Positions 58,031 to 64,000 of a stretch of 64,000 nucleotides of DNA are shown here, in pieces. The first letter of the stretch is position 1. Every line of letters starts with the position of its first letter. This DNA comes from Thozetella sp. PMI_491 (lineage: Eukaryota; Ascomycota; Sordariomycetes; Chaetosphaeriales; Chaetosphaeriaceae). Below the pieces are notes generated by a model. It made no database searches, had not been told where the DNA came from, and saw only the letters and a program-made list of their open reading frames with translations. The translations under genes and the position numbers were made by a program. Location of the stretch: NCBI GenBank assembly GCA_021432635.1, contig MU270029.1, positions 496,001 through 560,000 on the forward strand. Reading direction: 5' to 3'.

Positions 58031-59071
58031 ATGACTCAATCTTTCTCTTGGTTGAAGGGCCTGGTAGCCGTTCTTGCTCTGAACCCCGTTGCTGCCGCTC
58101 CCTATAGGCCCGAGAATGTCGCACGAGCAGTTGGTGCGAGAAGCCAGGGGACTGTTGCTCGGGCTGATGGTGCCAACAGCGCAGCCATAGCTCAGATTTT
58201 ACGCGCTCTTGCGGCCAGCACTGCCCAAGATGCCACCGTAGCTTCTGGTTGGCTCCCCTAAACTCTTAATTATTAACAACTTTGCTGATTTTATCTTTCC
58301 TCAGGTGCTGCCGACTCGGGAGTTAGCACTGCTGCTCCAGCCGCCACCCCTGCGGCCAAAGCGAAGGCCAAGAAAAAGAAGGGACAGAACGCTGCCGCTT
58401 CTACAGCTGCGGCCGGTAACGCTACGGCAAAGGCCACCAAGGCGAAAGGGAAGGGGAAGAAGAACAGCCAAGCCGCCGTTGGACTGGGCGCTGGCGGGCT
58501 CAATTCTACAACTGTCGCTGCCGCTAACGAAACCCTCGCGACGACTCCTTCCGGACAGGCTGACAATACGACCGCAAATGGACAGCAGGGGCAAGATGTT
58601 CAGAATGAGCAGGAGGGTCAGAATGAGACCCAGGATGAGAATGGGGCTGCGGGCCAAGCTGCAGGGGGGCCGGCTCTAGCAGGCCAGGCTACTGCGGTCC
58701 AGGCCAATCCTGCCGCAGATCAAGCCGCTGCCGGGCAAGGTGGTAACGTTCAGCAGGGTCAGAATGTCCAAAACGAACAGCAAGGGGAGAATGAGACCGA
58801 TGACAACAATGGCGCTGCTGGCCAGGCCAATGCTGGTGCGGGTCAAGCCAATGCTGGCGCTGGACAATCCAATGCTGCAGGCACCAAGTCAAATGCCGCA
58901 AGCCAGTCGAAGGCTGCTGCCGGCCAGAACAACGCCGGCCAAGGTGCCAACGGTCAACAGGGACAAAATGTTCAGAATGAGCAACAGGGCGAGAACGAGA
59001 CCAATGACGACAACGGCGTTGCTGCTGGCAGCAACGCTGCCAACAATCAACAAGCCCAAAACAACCAATAA
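58031..59071 (+). CDS. Secreted, disordered Asn/Gln/Ala/Gly-rich repeat protein
   Basis: There are two exons, 58031-58247 and 58305-59071, and the product is 327 residues. The 57-nt intron starts GTTGGC, an unusual donor, and ends CCTCAG. Both phases fit and the low-complexity frame stays open to the end. Residues 1-23 are a signal peptide ending near VAAA. Then follow an Ala-rich part, a Lys/Ala patch (KAKAKKKKG at about 88-96), and three copies of a unit with the core QGQNVQNEQQGENET, spaced by Ala/Gly/Gln stretches. There is no Cys. I know no family for it. Such proteins may be wall-bound, structural, or effectors. The start at 58031 is chosen for the signal peptide. Confidence 0.75.
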
Positions 59072-60029
59072 CCCCAAGTTCTTTAAGAAATTCACCACCC
59101 ATCCCTTGTCTTCCAATCGGAAAAAAATCCCACTCGTTCGACCACTACTGTCGCTGACCGCAAGACCCCCCCTCCAACCTCACTCTGTACGATACCACCT
59201 ACACTCTCTACCAATACTCTGTTATTTTTCTTGGCTGGCTGTTCTAGATCTAGATTCCAGGTAACCTAAACACCATTTAGGTATGCTGATACGCTGTCTA
59301 GCAGCCCAGACACCATTTCTTGTCACTTCATTTCATTTTTGTTGGCCGTTTTAGATCTAGTTTCTAGATAACCTGAACATCATTTAGGTATCCGGATACA
59401 CCGTCTAGCGGGCCGGGACTTGTACGAGTTGCATTTAGTTATACTGTCGTTTTTGTATAGTAACTATCTAGGGATCACGTCTTAGCAGAAAAAAAATGAA
59501 AAAAAAAAATGAAAAGGAAAAGTTGAGGGGGACAAAATGGTCTCTGGGCAAGAAAATCCGAACTGGGCTTGTCTGCGCACGAAACTCCGGACAATGACTA
59601 CATAGTAGGTAAGGGGCTATAGTTGCGCCGTTATAGTTGCATGCATGGGTATATGTGAGCATATTGTATAGGACAAGGTAGGGTAGATAGCTACTCGAAA
59701 CGCCGGGATATAGCTAGCCGCCAAGACCAACCGTGTAGATCGTTCAAGATGCAAGCATGCAGGTGACAGGAATGTCTGGAACTGCTGGAACATGAGCTCG
59801 TGAAATAGCAACCGCAACCAAACCATCGTTTATTATGGACCGCACTTCATAGCTCATGATATCGGTAGTCTATGGATCTTACCCTTTTAAGGCCAAAGTC
59901 ACCGATAACCAAGTACCCGAATACCCAAACGCAATATGCTGTCCAAGATAATGATCCACCCATCCACCCAGAAGTCTTGTTTATGTACAGTACGTATCAT
60001 GTCGGCATGGGGCATGTTCGCGTCTAACA
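59072..60029. other. Convergent intergenic region with duplicated 80-bp segment
   Basis: This region holds the 3' flanks of the repeat protein and the F-box gene. An imperfect direct repeat occupies 59231-59311 and 59342-59420. Further on there are A-rich runs at about 59490-59520. No gene was recognised. Confidence 0.5.
59231..59420. repeat. Imperfect direct repeat of about 80 bp, two copies
   Basis: Copy one (59231-59311) and copy two (59342-59420) share TTGGC, TTAGATCTAG, the CATTTAGGTAT block and CGTCTAGC, with scattered changes. The pair is 111 bases apart and lies in the likely 3' UTR of the secreted repeat protein gene. Confidence 0.75.
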
Positions 60030-63000
60030 TTACCGGAGGCCAATGGGCCCCTTTTCCACAATAAACCGCACGGGTTTCTTTACCCGCCGGTTTGCTCCTC
60101 GAGGGGGTATGATGGGCCGCATTATCGGCCCCGTGCCGCTGCCCTTGCCCGCCCTGGTCATCTTGCCCTGCATGCCGACGCCGATGCCACCACCGACACC
60201 GCCTGAGCCCATCTTGCCGCCCTGCGCTCTGGGGCTGTCGGTAGCGACCCAATTCTCGTCCGGCACCTTGCCGCGGTCGTCGTAGCCCCATCGTGCGACG
60301 CCGCCGCCAATGAGCCACCCGTTTAGGTTCTTGCACTGGCTGACGTCCAGCCACTCGAGACGTCCGCAGCCCTCGAGGACGTTCTCAACGCCAACACCGG
60401 TCACGCGGACGCAGCCCCGTACGCTAAGCCCGCGCAGCTCGTTGAGGTGCAAGGCGATGCAGCCCAAGCTTGCGTCACTGACGGCACTACCGCAGAACGC
60501 AAGTCGGAGCTCCCTCAGCAGCGGCAGGCCTAGCGCGACTACCTCGGTCGCAGTGTCGGACAAAGCGCAGCAGAAGCTCAGGTCGAGGTTGGTCAGATTC
60601 TTGGCAGCGTTGACTAGTGCAATGATGCTGTTATCTGAGAGGTAAGTGCAGTCGGCGAGGCACAGATTGGTGAGCGTATTGAATCGGTAAGGCGCCCAGG
60701 CCTGGAAGCCAGCGTCGGTGATAGAAGTGCAGCGAGTGAGGGACAGGGACTGGATGCGGTCCGAAGCGTGGGCCGCTAGATGGGCCATGGACCGATCCGT
60801 GATGTGCTTGCAGTAAGAGAGGTTTAGCCGGCTTAACCCCGGACAACCGATGATGGTGCCAGGGGGCGGCGGCGCGGGAATCGTCACTCCGTTCTGCTGG
60901 GCCTGCTGCTCCGCTTTCTGCTGGGCCTGCGCCATCCTCCTCGCCCTAGGATTGGAGTTGGCAATCACCACGTTCTTTACGTGCTGGGGCATGGGCTCCG
61001 GCACAACCCAGCCGACTACCCTGGCAAGAAGGTTGTCGCCGACCTTGCGGCAGTTGCTCCAGTCTACTTCCTCTAGACCTTTGGCGTTCTCGCTCATGTC
61101 TAGGATCTGGGCTGCTGAGACATCCCAGACGCTGCGCATCTTCCAGCACTTGACGTTCCGGCCACAGAGCTGCCATAGCGCCTGGAAGCCCTCGTCTGTC
61201 ACATGAAAACAGTTGCTGAGGTCAATCTCGACAGGGCGATTGCCAATGAAGGGTGCCAGAATGTTGGTCACGGACCAGTCGTTGACCCTGCGATTGAGCC
61301 TGCCGAGGTCGATGTGCGTGCAGAGCTTTGGGCTTTCCGTCAGGAGCAGTCGCCACCTCGGCGAGACAGCCTTGAGCCGAATCAGCTCCCCTAGATCTAG
61401 ATACTCAAAGACAGCCACCAGCACGTCATCTGGCAGCGTCGGCTTATCCTGGTGCTCTAGCATAGAGTGAGGTCGGTGTGTGAGGGTGCGGGCTCGTTTA
61501 AACGGCATTGGGCAGTCGTCCGACGGTGTGGACGCCCCCGATGCGGATGCCGAGAGATACTTCAACGGGCTGCCTGTACCTTCGGGTGCGTGCGGAGACT
61601 TGGCTCCGTTGGTGGTACCATCAACGGATGGTGTGGGAGGCGCCAGCGAATTGCGTCGTCGATTTCGGAGATTCTCCATGTCCACGCTCAAGTAAGGGTC
61701 CGGATCCGAGGGCGCTTGTGTCTCGCTCGCTTCCTTTGTTGGGGAGGCCGGTTTGGACGGTGTCGTAAATGTGACCTGAGGCAGCGCTGCCTGCCTGGTA
61801 GGAGTCATGGGCGTGTCGTCGTCCGAGGCTGTTTCGGTGCCTGCGTCCTGCATCTCCACGTCTTGGTCCTTTTTTTGATATCTATTGTTTGCCGTCTCCT
61901 CCACCTGGGACCTGATCTCGGGGGGGCATCGTCGCCACAGCTCTTCTAATGCCTCTCCACCGATCATGAGGCACTCTACAGAGGTGATGGAGCGAACGGT
62001 AGCGGTTCGGCCTTCCGAGAGTCCCAGGCTCGCCACCTCGCCAAAGTATTGGCCAGCTTTCAGACGGGGGCGGAGATACGATGACCTTGTCACACGCTTT
62101 AGGTCGGTCTGATCGGGTGTCTCGTGGATGACTTCAGCCTCGCCTCGGACAATGAAGAAGATGTCGTTGCCTGGGGCCCCCTGGCGTACAATATCGACGA
62201 AGGGGGAGTACGACTTGGGCTCGGCGCTCAAGCCTAGGAAATGGAGAATGTCGGGAGGTAATGTCGAAAACAGAGGAAGCTCCTTGAGGGTCTTCCGTAC
62301 ATTAACGTATCCGCTCCCAAGCGCACTGCCTCCGACGGCCGGGTCTTCTATCAACCCAGGGCTGGGCGACTTGCGCTTCTTGGTATTTATCACGACCCCT
62401 TCTCGGATCGCGCCGACCTCGCCGGTGCTGACCTCTCCTGGGGCAGCCTCTCGTACCCCCTTGGCGACCAATTCCGGCACCTTGGTGCTATTGCCGCTCT
62501 CTTGTCGCTTCCGCTTGAGGATGGTCAACCTCTCTTGTGCTTCGTCGCGGATGGCCTTCTCCATTTCGGGGTACCTCGGAAGCTCGGCATGGAGATCCTC
62601 CTTCTTTAGCACGACGAGCAGGCACTTCGCTCTCGCCACGATCGTCGCCGTTCGCGGAATGTTCATGAGCACGCCGATCTCCCCAAAGAAGGCACCAGGC
62701 TTGAGCTCGGCGTAGACAGCCTCGCCGTCGCGCGACGTGACGGCCACGACGCCACGTACGAGCCAGTACATTGCCTTCGCGTCGTCGCCCTCGGTAAGGA
62801 TGTGGTCGTGGGCTGCGTGGATCTGGGGTCGGAGGTGGCGACCAATAGCAGCAAGAAAGTCGTCTGGGGCGGACATGAACAGGGGGAAGGAGCGTATTCG
62901 ATCGAGGAGGTCGAGGGGCATATCAGGGATGGTAGAGGCCGTAAGCGGAGACGGGCGCATTGGTCGAGTCGGATTCGTCTCGACATTGTAGGACCGCAGC

Positions 63001-63122
63001 AGGGACGAGACCGAATCCGACACCTGCTGACCGCCTCCTTGGCCGGCTGCGTACTGGGCATGATGGTGCGCCAGGGCCCGGTAGGGCGAGGAGGGAGCTG
63101 AGGGCGATCTCCGCCGCATCAT
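60030..63122 (-). CDS. Two cNMP-binding domains fused to F-box and leucine-rich repeats
   Basis: The product is 1030 residues without introns. The first cyclic-nucleotide-binding domain (about 78-180) has the phosphate-binding cassette FGEIGVLMNIPRTAT at 146-160. The second (about 282-400) has YFGEVASL..GRTAT at 359-375. Glu and Arg that hold the cyclic phosphate are present in both. A Ser/Pro-rich linker (420-555) follows. An F-box at 562-606 (LPDDVLVAVFEYL) then precedes eight or more leucine-rich repeats of the CC type (about 610-990), and the tail is basic and Gly-rich. F-box proteins recruit substrates to SCF ubiquitin ligases through Skp1. The fusion suggests cAMP- or cGMP-gated protein turnover, which is inference. 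Two ATG codons stand at the start. Confidence 0.9.
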   Translation of the reverse strand: MMRRRSPSAPSSPYRALAHHHAQYAAGQGGGQQVSDSVSSLLRSYNVETNPTRPMRPSPLTASTIPDMPLDLLDRIRSFPLFMSAPDDFLAAIGRHLRPQIHAAHDHILTEGDDAKAMYWLVRGVVAVTSRDGEAVYAELKPGAFFGEIGVLMNIPRTATIVARAKCLLVVLKKEDLHAELPRYPEMEKAIRDEAQERLTILKRKRQESGNSTKVPELVAKGVREAAPGEVSTGEVGAIREGVVINTKKRKSPSPGLIEDPAVGGSALGSGYVNVRKTLKELPLFSTLPPDILHFLGLSAEPKSYSPFVDIVRQGAPGNDIFFIVRGEAEVIHETPDQTDLKRVTRSSYLRPRLKAGQYFGEVASLGLSEGRTATVRSITSVECLMIGGEALEELWRRCPPEIRSQVEETANNRYQKKDQDVEMQDAGTETASDDDTPMTPTRQAALPQVTFTTPSKPASPTKEASETQAPSDPDPYLSVDMENLRNRRRNSLAPPTPSVDGTTNGAKSPHAPEGTGSPLKYLSASASGASTPSDDCPMPFKRARTLTHRPHSMLEHQDKPTLPDDVLVAVFEYLDLGELIRLKAVSPRWRLLLTESPKLCTHIDLGRLNRRVNDWSVTNILAPFIGNRPVEIDLSNCFHVTDEGFQALWQLCGRNVKCWKMRSVWDVSAAQILDMSENAKGLEEVDWSNCRKVGDNLLARVVGWVVPEPMPQHVKNVVIANSNPRARRMAQAQQKAEQQAQQNGVTIPAPPPPGTIIGCPGLSRLNLSYCKHITDRSMAHLAAHASDRIQSLSLTRCTSITDAGFQAWAPYRFNTLTNLCLADCTYLSDNSIIALVNAAKNLTNLDLSFCCALSDTATEVVALGLPLLRELRLAFCGSAVSDASLGCIALHLNELRGLSVRGCVRVTGVGVENVLEGCGRLEWLDVSQCKNLNGWLIGGGVARWGYDDRGKVPDENWVATDSPRAQGGKMGSGGVGGGIGVGMQGKMTRAGKGSGTGPIMRPIIPPRGANRRVKKPVRFIVEKGPIGLR

Positions 63123-64000
63123 GGACTATTGCAACAAGGCAGGGCTACACCCCAGATCTCGATGGCCCGGATGGAACCTAGCAAGCTATTTGGAAGCTCC
63201 CGAGCGTTTCCACTCCGCGACCCCCAAGGGCTGTGGCTATCGAATGACGTGTACTCTCTCGTCTGCGTTGGGTATGGTGCGGCCGGGAAGCGTTCAGGTG
63301 GACATTAGGCGGGAGCAGTTCATGCTATGGCACCCGAGGCACGGTTCAAGCTCGCCAGTCTGCCAGGCGCGGGAAGATTTGGAGAAGGAGGTTAATGCCC
63401 CCGCTGCTCTGCCGGTGCCGTTGCCGTTGCGGGGAACTAAATGGTCTCGTGGGCGGTCTTGGCGAGGGTTGACAGGTCGAACGAAGCCGCCAGTGTCCGG
63501 GGAGGCAGGACGCGGGATCCGGGGGTTTCGCACTGGTGCGGCGCTCTCGATCGCGGGTTGGTGATGGCACGCCCAGGCGAGACACCGTTCGCATAGGATG
63601 CAGGCAGCTTCCGGAGTGCGAGCCGGCGGCGTAGCCTCGCGACCGTTCGAGGTAGATGAAGCTGGCGAGCAAGAAACTTGGTCAGCCGTCAATGCTTGCT
63701 GGGTGGATGCCCGGAATGGCTGGGCGAGCCGTCAGCGGAAGGGAGCAAGTTGAAACGCACTCGCAGAGGGCGGCAAGCCGATTTTGGAGTTTGCCAGACC
63801 GAGCTCAGTGGGGTAAAAGACGACGCTGGAAAGACGAGCTAAGGAAGCCGGCCTTTGTCTAGGCGAAAAGCGCGCGCGCGGGTTGGGGGAGCGATTAGTG
63901 CCGCGCCTTAGGGGGGGGGGGGGGGGGAGCAACGAGGTTTCGTTTGCAGAGAGCAGCACTGCGAGGTCGAGAGGAGCGGAGGGAGGTGGTGAGCTCGGAG
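63123..64000. other. Upstream region of the F-box/cNMP gene
   Basis: This is a GC-rich promoter region without a recognised gene. A run of 17 G lies at 63911-63927. Open frames on both strands are short and without motif. Confidence 0.5.

Overview
The window looks like a chromosome segment of a filamentous ascomycete (Pezizomycotina, probably a Sordariomycete). The evidence is small spliceosomal introns (about 55-85 nt, GT..AG, with CTAAC/CTAAT branch sites), HET, NACHT-ankyrin and CorA-like genes, fungal MFS families, and an AT-rich stretch that looks damaged by RIP (repeat-induced point mutation). I had no database. All names rest on motifs and remembered family sequences. Exon limits come from splice signals and reading phase, and I checked that each listed model keeps its frame.

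Layout: 1-6.4 kb is a fossil Copia-type LTR retroelement (minus strand) in an AT-rich RIP landscape. 7.2-8.2 kb is a spherulin-4/GH135-like secreted protein. 10.2-11.2 kb is a seven-helix DUF7702-type membrane protein. 11.7-28.6 kb is an accessory island of self/non-self recognition type: a HET-domain protein, a CorA-like two-helix membrane protein, a 2067-residue NACHT-ankyrin protein, a decayed ankyrin gene, and a second ankyrin protein whose nearly identical repeats run into an 815-base assembly gap.

29.8-39.4 kb holds four genes that could form a small uptake and catabolism group: a Dal5-type MFS transporter, a cupin dioxygenase like 2,4'-dihydroxyacetophenone dioxygenase, a class III aminotransferase, and a sugar-porter MFS protein. 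39.9-51.3 kb holds a GH47 alpha-1,2-mannosidase, a GT1 glycosyltransferase, an SNG1-family (DUF3533) membrane protein, and a secreted S28 serine peptidase. 52.2-63.1 kb holds a Cys-rich single-pass membrane protein, a secreted disordered repeat protein, and a large protein joining two cyclic-nucleotide-binding domains to an F-box and leucine-rich repeats. Between the last groups, 53.2-58.0 kb has no firm gene but contains one coding-like stretch at 54.2-55.0 kb on the minus strand.

The strongest candidate for an undescribed system is the 11.7-28.6 kb island. It combines a HET protein, an NLR-like NACHT-ankyrin protein, an ankyrin protein with repeats still close to identical, and a CorA-like membrane protein carrying GSN where CorA channels carry GMN. 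That they work together is inference from position only. No tRNA, rRNA or CRISPR array was recognised.
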